Assembly (NCBI RefSeq): GCF_052324685.1
Contig: NC_135213.1
Span: forward strand, 41,512,700 to 41,576,699
Direction: 5' to 3'
Length of the DNA stretch: 64,000 nt
From: Brachyhypopomus gauderio
Lineage: Eukaryota > Chordata > Actinopteri > Gymnotiformes > Hypopomidae
In this document: positions 44,909 through 55,798 of the stretch, one piece after another
Numbering within the stretch: position 1 is the first letter of the stretch
Layout: each line of letters starts with the position of its first letter
Notes under the pieces: generated by a model
The model's input: only the letters and a program-made list of their open reading frames with translations
Told to the model about the DNA's origin: nothing
The model's database searches: none
Position numbers and translations under genes: made by a program

Positions 44909-44946
44909 GTCCAACTGATAGTTTAGTGCCGCCACCGAAAGTCCTC
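44909..44946 (-). CDS. IgL J segment (J1)
   Basis: The 38-bp coding part reads [12 protein letters not shown] and ends with one base (C) before a GTAAGT donor. That base plus the first two of CL gives Arg, so frame and phase agree. The FGGG motif is intact. It is the J nearest to C. The first coded residues differ from J2 (RT versus FT), adding junctional choice. Confidence 0.96.
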
Positions 44947-44985
44947 CACAGTGATACAATCTCGTTTACTGTCCGTACAAAAACC
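44947..44985 (-). other. 23-RSS of J1
   Basis: In minus-strand sense: nonamer GGTTTTTGT, 23-bp spacer, heptamer CACTGTG. It pairs with the 12-RSS of the V segments under the 12/23 rule. Confidence 0.96.
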
Positions 44986-45281
44986 TCTTGCTCTAAATAT
45001 GCCGCCCTCTCCACTATTTACCGCGATATGTAGCTTCAAAATTATTGTCTTAGCACCGACACAGAAGCTTTTTCAGATTTTTGTATAATACAATATTAAA
45101 CCCACATAAATTCCATTATTAGAGAAATTACGTTGCAATAGCTGTTCCCGTAAACCGCAAAAATGCAACCGCAACGACCGTCTATAACCCTGCATAATTA
45201 TCAGACATTAAACACATCGATTGTGATTTCAGAAAATACATTTGAAATGCAACTTTTGGATAAATAGTGAAAGTTACTTAC

Positions 45282-45319
45282 GCCCAACTGAGAGTTTCGT
45301 TCCGCCACCAAAAGTGAAC
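45282..45319 (-). CDS. IgL J segment (J2)
   Basis: The 38-bp coding part reads [12 protein letters not shown], with the same one-base overhang and GTAAGT donor as J1. The 23-bp spacers of J1 and J2 are similar (ATAC.A.CTCGTT..), so the two arose by local duplication. Fully intact. Confidence 0.96.
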
Positions 45320-45358
45320 CACAGTGATACAAACTCGTTCAGTGTTCGTACAAAAACC
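45320..45358 (-). other. 23-RSS of J2
   Basis: Nonamer GGTTTTTGT, 23-bp spacer, heptamer CACTGTG in minus-strand sense. Confidence 0.96.
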
Positions 45359-45548
45359 TCCTGCTGTGAAGAAGTTGATCTCTCTGCGCTTTAGAAAGCT
45401 TCCATTTCACAACAGCGAAGCTGCTACTGTATCTTTCAAATAGACAGGAAAATATTAACTATATAAAATATATATATTTTGATGCTTTATTTACCTTTCG
45501 TTACATTTTCAAATGTTCTTTATATACTTATTTCATTTATATAAACAT

Positions 45549-46090
45549 GTTAATTAAAATGTCAAAAATATTTAAATGAAAAAAAAGCTTACAAAATAAG
45601 TAAACAATACGCATACTAAGTTATCCCTCGTTTGAATCCTAAATGATTGACTGTGAGTTCCTGATATAACAAATTAATGTGGCAAAATGTTTATTTATTT
45701 TTGTTTGTATAGCTCTTCAATACAAACATATTTGAAACCAATCATGAGCTGTTTTGTGTGTGACACTTAAAAACATTAATAAATGAATAAGCCTTGAACA
45801 ATGTGAGACAACCTTGAGACAAGACTACACTGCATTCCTGTCTCTCCACTCCACACTGCTGGTATCTACATTCCTGTCTCTCCACTCTACACTGCTGGTA
45901 TCTACATTCCTGTCTCTCCACTCTACACTGCTGGTATCTACATCCCTGTCTCTCCACTCCACACTGCTGGTCAATGATGGTTCTATGAACATCTTGGGTT
46001 GTGTGTCTATGTCCATCAGTTTTGCTGGGTTCAATTATCTTAATGAGACAAGACTACACTGATTTCAAAGAGACAAGACTTCACTGATGT
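45549..46090. repeat. Region paralogous to 2836-3080, with 36-bp minisatellite
   Basis: The left part (45549-45700) matches 2836-3010. The middle (45835-45972) holds nearly four 36-bp units of the minisatellite at 14968-15476. GAGACAAGACTACAC on both sides of the array recurs at about 3064. Confidence 0.7.
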
Positions 46091-46511
46091 AAAAAAGTAA
46101 ATGTATTAAGAACTGTGTCAGTAAAATGATCATGAACAGAAAATACTCAATTTATGTTCAAAGTATATGTGAATGTTTAAACATATTGTCCATGTCCACA
46201 AACTGATTCAATATCAATCTGTCTGGTTTCTCTACACTGAGACCTTCCAGCATCCACTGAGCTTTTAATCTCCTCATACAGCTGCATCTCCTCTGTTTCA
46301 GCAACAAGGAACTGAAGGTGCTTCAGGACCCTGGACAGCACCCAGAACAGAGCCAATGAGGCCCAGGTGACACTCATCATAGACACACCCCTGAACACAG
46401 CCAAACCACTGATCTCCAATCAGCCACATGAATATCCACCAGTGCTGAAGCAGGAACTGCTGTTGTCTCATCCATTGCTCCTCTTCTTCTCAGAGACATA
46501 AAGCCAATATA

Positions 46512-46558
<47 letters not shown>

Positions 46559-46849
46559 GTGATAGAGGGACTAAGGGAGCAGGAGAGGTAGACAGTGTCT
46601 CAAACTCTTTAATGTCCATAGCACAAGCACAGAGAGACAACACACAAGAATCACGTAGGTGCCGTACTGAAAGTCAAAGGTGCAGAAAGCAATAATGACA
46701 CTTAATGATGAGGGCACAGATAAAGGTGCAGCGAGGTGTCCCTCCTCCTATAAGCTCAGATGACTGAGTAAAGCACTGGAGACTAAGACCTGTGGACTTA
46801 AGAAGGGAACACAGATGAGGGTGAGATGAACACCAGCTCCCTCACGGCT
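46091..46849. other. Intergenic DNA
   Basis: Contains a (GT)n microsatellite at 46514-46557. No gene recognised. Confidence 0.5.
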
Positions 46850-47165
46850 GGGACTGACCTACCATGACAGTTGTTACGATCCTTAGTTTTAGATGGCTCA
46901 AATGTCTAACATAAAATGACGCAACATAAACAAACCAAGATGTGATGGGAGGCATTTCTTTGGAGGGCCACACAGACCTCCATGTGCTAGCCACAAGTAC
47001 GCTGACTGCCACATTAGGTACCAGGATGAGATCCTCAGACCCATTATGAGACCATTTGCTGGTGCAGTGGGCACTGGGTTCCTTCTGATGCATGACAATG
47101 CTAGGCCTCATGTGGCCACACACACTACTGGCCCCATTTTAACTTGTCTTGAGGAATTTCCACTG
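46850..47165 (+). pseudogene. Tc1-like transposase fragment
   Basis: The plus-strand frame at about 47010-47150 reads RYQDEILRPIMRPFAGAVGT and FLLMHDNARPHVA, the unmistakable Tc1-family block around the second catalytic Asp (HDNARPH). Upstream sequence with CACAGACCTCCATGTGCTAG resembles the preceding part, but frames are broken. No inverted repeats remain. Confidence 0.88.
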
Positions 47166-47367
47166 AAGTTCCATATATTCAAAATAATTTTGAAATGTAT
47201 TTCAAAGAGATAATAATAAAGTTAATGCATAATGACAATTAGGATTTAAATGTATAATATCTTTTCCATCTCTCTGCAAACTAAAACATAACTACTCATG
47301 ATGCAGTTTGTCTTGTATTATCATGTCAGTTAAGAAGACCTTTCCTCGTAGAGAGAGCACTTCCAGC

Positions 47368-47432
47368 TGTAGTGTTCAGTAGTGTAGTGTTCAGTAGTGT
47401 AGTGTTCAGTAGTGTAGTGTTCATTAGTGTCG
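47368..47432. repeat. 15-bp tandem repeat upstream of V-A4
   Basis: About four copies of the GTGTAGTGTTCAGTA unit seen before V-A2. The longer 5' flank (from about 47228) also matches that of V-A2 (from about 13621). Confidence 0.88.
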
Positions 47433-47456
47433 TGCTGGGTGGGAGGGGAGAGGACA

Positions 47457-47501
47457 CTTTGCATGGGCAGCACATGCTTCAGTGATCTAGGAGTGTTTAT
47501 A
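47457..47501 (+). promoter_or_regulatory. V-A4 promoter: octamer variant and TATA-like box
   Basis: CTTTGCAT then TTTATA at the spacing seen in the other family A genes. Confidence 0.75.
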
Positions 47502-47566
47502 GTCCTGTGAGTTTAACACTTCATGACTGAGAGCTGCCTGCACCAGCAACTTCACCCACAGCAACC

Positions 47567-48071
47567 ATGACTCTGATCCCCATCTTCATCTGCACACTGG
47601 TCCTCTGGACTCAAGGTAACACACTGCTGTACCTCTGTGGTGTCCTGTCCATGTCACACAGTTATACTAATCTTATTAAAATTCACAGTGTTAGTGTTGG
47701 TAAATAAAAGTATCTGTACAAGTAAATGTTAAATATTCTGTGTTTTGTACTCATATCTTCCCCAGGATCCAGAGGTCAGGTAACAGTGACTCAGGATTCA
47801 GTGAAATCTGCTGCTCCAGGAAACACAGTCACCATCAGCTGTAGAACCAACCCTGCAGTGTATAGTAATGACAATCTAGCCTGGTACCTGCAGAAACCTG
47901 GAGAAGCTCCTAAACTCCTGATCTACTATGCTACTAGATCACAGTCAGGAACTCCAGCTCGTTTCAGTGGTAGTGGATCTGGATCTGACTTCACTCTGAC
48001 CATCAGTGGAGTCCACACTGAAGATGCAGGAGATTATTACTGTCAGAGTTACCATAGTGGTGGTGTGTTCA
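47567..48071 (+). CDS. IgL kappa-like V segment, family A (V-A4), nearest to J-C
   Basis: Exon 1 (47567-47615) encodes the family A leader. Exon 2 (47766-48071) follows a TATCTTCCCCAG acceptor. Frameworks: [53 protein letters not shown] and [13 protein letters not shown]3 is the shortest of family A ([10 protein letters not shown]). No defects, so it should be functional. It is only about 2.7 kb from J2 but in the opposite orientation, so joining needs an inversion of that interval. Confidence 0.96.
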
Positions 48072-48099
48072 CACAGTGTTGGAGAGCCGTACAAAAACC
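48072..48099 (+). other. 12-RSS of V-A4
   Basis: CACAGTG, spacer TTGGAGAGCCGT, ACAAAAACC. Confidence 0.96.
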
Positions 48100-49209
48100 T
48101 CCCTCAGTCAGACTGCACAGAGACTGCACTGCTGCAGCTGGGACCTACTGCAGGTGCTGAGAGGGAGGATGTGATACAGCACAATGACACACTCTGCAGG
48201 AGAGTAAACACTGGTTGTGTAGCACCAGGATTAGGGTTAGGGTTGTGTACCTGCAGCACTGTCAGACAGCAGTGTGAGATGTCTGTTGTGACGGATTGTT
48301 AAGCCAGAGTGAGTGGAGGAGACTTCAGTATCACGATTCATATCCTGTCGAAGATACCGTTTTATTGCTCTAGTTTTTGAGTAATATTGAGATGGACTCA
48401 AGTGCTTAGAGGAGCGAGATTTATTCCATTCAAATCCACAATCGTAGAGTCATATAAACAGTCCAGGGTCATCACAGGCAGTCCAACACAGAACAGAAAC
48501 CCACATGAAGGAACATGGTCAAATAAAGCTGACAACAGACCAGGAATAAACAACACAACAATGAAATAACTGTAGGACTACACAATCAGAGGAACCAGAG
48601 TACTTACAATGACCTGGAGTGAGCTAGAAACCCTGACTCTAAATGTTACCATTTAAATGTACCGAATACTACCAGTATTAGTGGTAAACAAACTTACCAG
48701 TAGGTCTTCTGTCTAGTTATACTCAATTACATACAGCCACATAATACACTGCCTAATAGATAATGAATGAGGTGTTAATCTGTGATTAAAATCACACTTT
48801 GTATATATACTCAACATACCTTCACTGTAGGCAGAGCCATTTCATACCTTCCTGGGGCCCTGAAAAAAATCTTTGGGCCGTTCTACCTGAACCTTGTGAC
48901 ATTTTTTTGATAGTTGCACCTGATTCTCCAGTATTGTTCTCTGTCCTTTTTTGGCCTAAGGATAAACAGCCATATACAGAACATAATGAGAACGTAATGT
49001 ATGTACAGTATGTATGTGCAGGTGAAGGGAAAAGGGGGTGGTGGAGTATTTTTTCTGTCTGTTCATGTCCTGACCAAATAGTTTTTCTTCATCTTATGAT
49101 GCAGTTGGCGTGGGGGAAGATGAGGGGGCCTTGGTTAATTTGCGGGGTGCATGCCATTACAGCACCCATCTTTGATGCACCCACTGAATCTTCAGTTCAC
49201 CCCAGATTC
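48100..49209. other. Intergenic DNA
   Basis: The first 110 bp are the conserved 3' flank of family A genes. Two TTAGGG units lie at about 48230. The remainder shows no recognisable gene or complete repeat. Confidence 0.5.
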
Positions 49210-50203
49210 TTGTGGTAGGAGGAGGAGATCTTCCCTCCGCAGGGTCATCAGGTGTGCCTGCTACCTCTCCTGGTCACACACCTGCAACATCTCCAAAGGG
49301 GCTGCCTGACCACCACAGAGACATTCAAGGGGAACCTAGTCAGACCCCAGTAGCAACTGGGAGAACCACTCCAGCACATCTTCGATTTCAGCCTGCAGTT
49401 GGGAAGAGTGCCACCCCTCTGGAAGACATGTATAGTTCCAGTTCCCAAAAGTAACAGGCCCAGTGAGCTGAATGACTTCCAACCAGTGGCACTCACCTCA
49501 CATCTGATGAAGATGCTGGAGCGGCTCTTCTCAGACCCCAGGTGCCAGATGCCCAGAATGGCCTGCAGTTTGTGTACCGGGCAGGTGTTGGGGTAGAGAA
49601 CACCATCCTTTACCTACTACACAGAGCCCACTCACAGCTAGATAAGGGTAATGGCACAGTGAGGATTATGTTCTTTGACTTCTCAAGTGCCTTTAACACC
49701 ATGCAGCCCCTTATAGTTCAGGACAAACTGAACAGGATGTGAGTGAACACCTGCCTGCTCAAGTGGATCTCCAGCTACCTTACAGATATTACAGACAAGG
49801 CACAGTACATGAGGCTGAAGGACGTCACGTCTGACACAGTGACCAGCAGCACTGGAGCACCCAGGGCACGATGGAACTGGGAACTTTTCACCCTGTACAC
49901 CACAGACTTCTGCTACAACTCAGAGCTGTGTCACATCCAGACGTTGTCTGATGACACAGCCATCATGGGGTGTATCAGGGATGAGGAAGAGGAGGAGTAC
50001 AGGAGCCTTGTGAGGGACTTTACTGTCTGGTGTAACAGGAACCATCTGCAGCTCAACACCACGAAGACCATGGAGATGGTCATCCACTTAAGGAGGTCCA
50101 GACTAAAGCTTCACTTCAGATGGAGAGAGTGGAGGGGGAGGTTGTGGACTCCTACACAGAGGTGTCAATTCCAGGTTCAGAAAGTAAAAGTTCCCAGTAC
50201 CTC
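49210..50203 (+). mobile_element. LINE fragment A (jockey-superfamily RT), broken
   Basis: Frames on the plus strand read WKTCIVPVPKSNRPSELNDF, QPVALTSHLMKMLERLF, then VRIMFFDFSSAFNTMQPLI (RT catalytic block with DFSSAFNT) and LQLNTTKTMEMVIHLRRS (RT thumb). A stop, frameshifts and a disrupted region where the second catalytic box should be show it is dead. It stops abruptly where LINE B begins. Confidence 0.85.
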
Positions 50204-52019
50204 CTAGCGAGACATTTTGCTCCTTGGTTGTGTTGTTAGTCAGTAGTTGATCATAGGATCTTGCTAGAAAGGTTAGAACGCTGGGTTGGAATCTCTGGCA
50301 CAGCCCTTTCATGGTTTCATTCTTACTTAACAAATCGCTATCAGTTTGTAGAGCTCAATAATATTCCATCCAAACGTACAAAAGTTAAATATGGGGTCCC
50401 GCAAGGCTCCATTCTAGGACCACTATTATTTACATTATATATGCTACCATTGGGCACAGTTATAAACAAACATGGTGTCAATTTTCACTGCTATGCAGAT
50501 GACACTCAACTTTACATATCAGCCAAACCTGATGACAAACTCAGTTTAAGAAAAATTGAGGCCTGTGTAAAAGATATTAAATGCTGGATGTCTCTAAACT
50601 TCCTCCAACTTAATGAGGACAAAACAGAAGTTCTCCTTCTGGGCCCTAAGGGTTAGGGTTAAATTCCAGATCTAATGCTTAATCTCGCAGGCTACCCCAT
50701 TACACCTGGCACAGTAGCCAAAAACCTAGGCGTCATACTCGACTCTGACCTATCATTTGATAAATACATAGATAATACTACTAGGATAGCTTTTCTACAT
50801 CTCCGTAACATTGCTAAATTAAGAAATGCATTATCACAGGATGATGCGGAAAAATTGGTGCACGCCTTTGTTAGCTCTAGATTAGACTACTGCAATACAC
50901 TACTGTCAGGATGTTCAAATAGGAATCTAAATAAACTTCAAATAGTTCAAAATGCCGCAGCCAGGGTTCTGACCGGAACTAGAAAATTTCAGCATATCAG
51001 TCCAGTCCTATCAGCCCTGCATTGGCTCCCAGTAAAATTCCGTATTGACTTTAAAATTCTTTTATTAACTTATAAAGCATTGCACGGGCTTGCTCCTGAG
51101 TACCTTCAGGAACTTATTTCCCATTACGAACCCCCACGCCCACTAAGATCACAGGGTGCTGGTCTTTTATTAGTTCCAAAAATTAATAAGGTAACAGCAG
51201 GGGGAAAAGCCTTTTCTTGTAAGGCCCCCCAGCTTTGGAATAATCTTCCTAAATGCGTCCAGGACTCCGACACAGTCACAATCTTTAAGTCTAGGTTGAA
51301 AACCCACTTATTTAGTTTAGCGTTTGATAATTAATATCCCCCCTTAGATAAAGGTACAGATCCAGGGGTTCATAGACAAAGGGTTTTATGGTAGACTGGG
51401 GTGCTGGTGCTGTCGTCCTATCACTGCTCGTGGTCACTCAAGTTTGTTGACAGTGCAGTGGACGGATGCCATTGTCTCAGAATGCCCCCAAGCCTATGTT
51501 ACCTTCTGGTTCTGCCTTTTTAGCTAGGCTGTAATAATTTAACTAAATGCCGGAGTTGCTGCCACACTCTGGAAATGTTTATAATTTTACCTGTATATGT
51601 CCTCATACAGAGCTAATTTTCCCTGTTTCATTTCTCCACATGGCTGCCCGCCTGCTTGAGGAATAATGAGATGAGGAGACCAGCGATCCATCCTGGGCCA
51701 GCCACCTCCTGCCTAACCGGATGCATACATCATGATTGACATTATTACATATTTTTCCTTTTCTTTCTCTTCTTTCTGTCTAAATTGTTGTTGTTGTCAT
51801 GGTGACCGGTGTCGGCCAGAGGAGGATGGGTCCCCGCCCTGAGTCTTGGTTCCTCTCAAGGTTTCTTCCTCATGCAAAAAAAACTAGGGAGTTTTTCCTT
51901 GCCACTGTCGCCTTTGGCTTGCTCACTGGGGGCTAGGACTCGGCACTTGTAAATCTGCTTTGTGACAACAACTGTTGTAAAAAGCGCTATATAAATAAAA
52001 TTTGATTGATTGATTGATA
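50204..52019 (+). mobile_element. LINE fragment B with 3' end and (ATTG)n tail
   Basis: The frame from 50261 reads [20 protein letters not shown] and [13 protein letters not shown] (RT palm with YADD). It is cut by in-frame TAG and TAA at 50654-50662, then stays open to about 51334 (SALHWLPVKFRIDFKILLL; PQLWNNLPKCVQDSDTV). The 3' UTR ends AAAGCGCTATATAAATAAAA and TTGATTGATTGATAG. The 5' half is missing. It is the same family as the fragment at 33475-34510. Confidence 0.9.
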
Positions 52020-52913
52020 GTTGTTAGTATTCTGCATTTATATACATCGTCTTGAGAGTTTGGTTTCGACTGCTTTTTGTACTCGTTTATGCTTTTGCCT
52101 TTGCCCCTGTTGGATTGTCTGCTGGTTGTAAATTTTGTAAATATTCTGTGGTGGTTGTGTTCTGGTAAGTAGGGAGTGGCTGCCATTTTGTTTTGGGTTT
52201 GGGTTTGTGTGTATGGTTTTTGTTAGGGAGTTTTGTTAGGGTAGTATTGCATGTTTGTTTTCTGTTAGAGTAGTGAGTGTTTGGTTTATTTTATAGTTCT
52301 GTTCTGTTTGTTATGTTGGCCTGGGCCACTCCTGAAGCTGAGACCAGTTACGTGTATGTATATGTCTTGTAGATACAATTTCTGTATAATACACCTTTAA
52401 CCACCCACTCCTGTTGTCCCATCATCACTAACATTCGCACTGCTGCTCACCTACACCACTGTTACGGTCCTCACGCCTAGACAGGCCGTAACAATGGCTT
52501 TGCACATAATAAATCTCACTGTCCTCTGCATTTGTGTCCACCTCTCCTTCCCTCCATGCCACTGACATCTCATTTGTTTTTTTTTGTAGATTTACTCTGA
52601 TCTTTGACGTTTTTTTGATTTGTCTATTTTTTTCTTCATTTTTTTAGGACCAGAGATGGGCTGAAATGGACCATCGATGATATTTTCAATGTGTTTTTTC
52701 ATGTTCATGTTCATCAATGTGTGATGTGGCAATATCATGTGAAGTTATGGGTCAGTGCTTTTTCACAGGCCAGTGCTTTTTCTTTCAAAAAGATGCCCAT
52801 TAGTCTTGGTCATTAATTAACTAGTTCTGTTTATGTGGGAAGTACCAAGGTTATTATACTTTGAACATTCCTCATGAGAGATCATCTGTGTAAGACTCCA
52901 CCTCTCACAGTGA
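52020..52913. other. Intergenic DNA
   Basis: T-rich non-coding stretch. The part ending CCTAGACAGGCCGTAACA at about 52492 may be an old LTR. No gene recognised. Confidence 0.4.
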
Positions 52914-52958
52914 GGAAGCACTGAGACACTGTGCAGAGTTTATTTCAGCATCACAACT

Positions 52959-53609
52959 GTGTGTTTCATTACTGGGGTGGATGTGTCTTGCTTTAAGAAC
53001 AGAATACTGGCTCTGTGTTTGCAGAAGTCAAGTGTCACAGCTGCATTTCTTGGATGGATCGCTGGAATTGTATCCTGTGCTCTGCCCATGTGGATGGAAA
53101 CCCTCCTCTTCTTAAGTGAGAGAACATATAAGAAAACTCAAGAGGGCTTCTGGATGAGCTGTGTGGAGGGGACCAGTGAGCAGACCGGGTGTAAACTCTA
53201 TGACTCCACACTGCCCCTCAGCTCTGGCCTGCTGGTCTCCCACATCTTCTGCGTGATCTCCATCGTGTTGGGAATGCCTGGTGTCTTACTGGCTGTTATG
53301 AGCTCCAAGTGCATTAACTGCGTAGAGAAGACCAAGACCACGGTGGCGATGGCCGCTGCAGGGACACTTATCTGTGCTGCACTAATGATGCTGGTCCCTG
53401 TGGGCTGGTGTGTGTACACAGTTGTGGCCTCATTCAAGCTTCCTGTGTCAGGGTCAGGGTTAAAGTTCCTGGGCAAGTCTTTATACATTGGGTGTGCATC
53501 TGCAGGTTTCCTGCTGACAGGAGGAGCGCTGAAACTTCCCTGCAAAAAACTCCAGCAGAAGATCTTAAAGGTTGCTGAGAACATGTGCTGTATGAATGAA
53601 ATAATATAA
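52959..53609 (+). CDS. Claudin-like tetraspan membrane protein
   Basis: Claudins form tight junctions in epithelia. The frame shows the family layout: TM1 (FLGWIAGIVSCALPMW), a first extracellular loop with the W-G(x)W-C-C signature (PMW..., EGFWMSCVEG, GCKLYDS), TM2 (LLVSHIFCVISIVLGMPGVL) followed by CINCVEK, TM3 (VAMAAAGTLICAALMMLVPV) and TM4 (YIGCASAGFLLTGGALKL). GFW replaces the usual GLW. The tail ends MNEII without the common C-terminal YV. The frame is open upstream but contains no ATG before TM1. A TGTTTGCAG acceptor-like site at 53016-53024 suggests the start is in an unseen upstream exon, or has been lost. The rest is intact. Confidence 0.85.
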   Translation: MCFITGVDVSCFKNRILALCLQKSSVTAAFLGWIAGIVSCALPMWMETLLFLSERTYKKTQEGFWMSCVEGTSEQTGCKLYDSTLPLSSGLLVSHIFCVISIVLGMPGVLLAVMSSKCINCVEKTKTTVAMAAAGTLICAALMMLVPVGWCVYTVVASFKLPVSGSGLKFLGKSLYIGCASAGFLLTGGALKLPCKKLQQKILKVAENMCCMNEII

Positions 53610-54726
53610 TAACGTTCTTATCAGCTGCCAGTCAGCACATGAATACTCTTTTAGTTTTGTCTTTTTGTTTTGCCACCCTGTAAGCTTTTAATTTGTCTTT
53701 AATCTCTCCGAACGTGACATTGATCTTGTATTTAATCTCTCTGAATGTGACCCTGATCTTGTAATTTCACTGGTCAGAAAAGGTTTGTCATAAAGTGTTT
53801 TGATCTCATTTTCAAAAAAAAGAGGAAAAAACAAAAAAAGGAAAAACAAGATTTAAGGTCAAATGGATAATTTGAAGAAATGGATGTTAACGTGGAACTG
53901 CATCCTCAGCTTTGTTCAGAATTGGTAGATAAAGAGGTGTCATTTGTCAGTGTTCCTACACATATACGTGTCTAATTAAACACTATAATGATTTTGTACA
54001 ATATGGCCAACTGAAGTTGAAGTGTAATGTGACTGGAGATAAATGAAAGTAAATGGCTGTTGAGGCAGCCAGCGCATGAGTGAGAGAGTGACGCGAAGAC
54101 GAAACGTAGCGCAACACTGGCGGTCTCGGCCTGTTCAGGGAAGAACGTGTCTGTTTGGCAATGTGGAGCTCAGACGATGGGGACCTGTGTTCTTAATAGT
54201 GAGGGGAATACACAATAAGTGTATAAGTGGGGGACTGACAGTGAGGGAGTGTGTGTGTGAAGACCTGCCTCTGTGTGGGAGGGGCCGGGGCCCAGTGACA
54301 CATAAAACACGGGCATGGACACTTCCTGCATTCACATGTGCACTTTGTTTCAGAATTTGACAAAAATCAGAATTGTTTGAGGATAAAATATGAATGAATA
54401 TCCATGTGTGCTGTTTTTAAGCACAGTAGGCGTAACGACCGCTGTTCGGTCACTGAAGCAGTCAGACACAGGGGCTTGCTTCCCACTGTTTATTCTGAAA
54501 CAGATTTTATCATGCATTTATCTCCTCTTGTATAAGACGGCTGCAGACTTCACAAGCGTCCATCCCAGAGCTCTCACTCGTCTGATGGAGGTATGGTAAC
54601 AGCAAAGGGACACAGTCTGCAGGGACGTCAGAGCGAGAAGAGAAAAGCTTCCCAGAACCATTATAAACCTTTTTATAATAATGAAGCCATTTTGGTGAAA
54701 CTCACTATATTATTATATATTATATA
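53610..54726. other. 3' flank of the claudin-like gene and intergenic DNA
   Basis: No gene recognised. A GC-rich stretch at 54076-54310 with TGGGAGGGGCCGGGGCCC is probably old LTR debris. Confidence 0.45.
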
Positions 54727-55194
54727 TGTAACGAACTGGCGGGGCAGGTAGGACGCAGATGCAGATTTGGAGCTTTAATCAAAATAACTAACACAAAAAC
54801 ACAAACTATTACAAAGAACTGAGGTGACAAGAACGGCTAAACATGAAGACACAAAGAGCATGTACTACAAAAATCATAAACAACAAACCAGAACATATCT
54901 CTCACAACTTACTACTGATGACATACAACTTACAACGTTCAATAACCCACCACCACAGAGACCAAACACAGGACTTAAATATACCAACTAAACAAGGGAT
55001 ACAACAAGGTAGAGGTCTGCGCGGGACTGCTTTTTTAATCCCGCTCCCGCCCGCTCCTGCTTGTTTTAGACCCGCTCCCGCCAAAAAATCGATTGTTTTA
55101 ATCCCGCTCCCGCCCACCACATACACATTTCTGTCGCCCCCGCCCGCAATCCTAATATGAATTGAATTAATTAGATTTAGTACTTGAAATTTTC

Positions 55195-55440
55195 TTATGT
55201 ATTTATTAAAACAGCAATATAGCGATGGATCGCGCTGTCCCATTTCTTATCACAGTCCAAACACATCCCGTTAGGTGACGTACACCAACACTTTCTGACA
55301 TGTATCACAACAAGCCGATTTCCATCTCCATTATTTACAATGGAATATGACTTCCATACATCAGACTTTCCTGTAGTTGGCTTAATTGTGGTGTATTGGC
55401 CTGTTTTAATAGAATTTTCCACAGCTGAAACTGGTTGACC
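55195..55440 (-). pseudogene. BED zinc-finger start of a hAT transposase
   Basis: The frame reads TGKSDVWKSYSIVNNGDGNR and CTSPNGMCLDCDKKWDS. SDVWK with later C-x2-C spacing matches a BED-type DNA-binding finger, but the downstream His pair and the catalytic domain are missing. The probable ATG lies at 55815-55817, on the other side of the nested MITE, which interrupts the frame six codons in. Confidence 0.65.
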
Positions 55441-55448
55441 GTCTACAG

Positions 55449-55798
55449 CAGGGGTCGGCAACCTATGGCACGCGTGCCACCATTGGCACACCGAGGCATA
55501 GTCACTGGCACGCGACACGCTGGACCAGCATCAGCAAAAATATATATTTTAATATAAATTATTATATTAATGGATTATACTTTCGCGAGTGACCGTAGCG
55601 CGCGACTCCGCACGCACACCTCGCGCGAACGGCGGAGGCGTTTAAACTTGGCGATCGATCGCGATATAATACTTTTTGTGTCGATTTACACCTCCCCCCC
55701 TCCTCGGTCAACAATTTAAACTTGCCGCCATAGTGGCACACTCATTGACTGGACATGTTAAACTTGGCACTCCATGTCTCAAAGGTTGCCGACCCCTG
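55449..55798. mobile_element. hAT MITE, 350 bp, nested inside the hAT element (target duplication GTCTACAG)
   Basis: Ends are CAGGGGTCGGCAACC and GGTTGCCGACCCCTG, perfect 15-bp inverted repeats. GTCTACAG flanks both sides (55441-55448 and 55799-55806). No coding sequence. Its middle (GCGCGAACGGCGGAGGCGTT) resembles sequence near 35380. Confidence 0.95.

Noticed and set aside
48225..48245. Interstitial telomeric repeat (GGGTTAGGGTT)
   Set aside because: Only two units; a similar pair at 50650 shows that such short runs arise by chance here.
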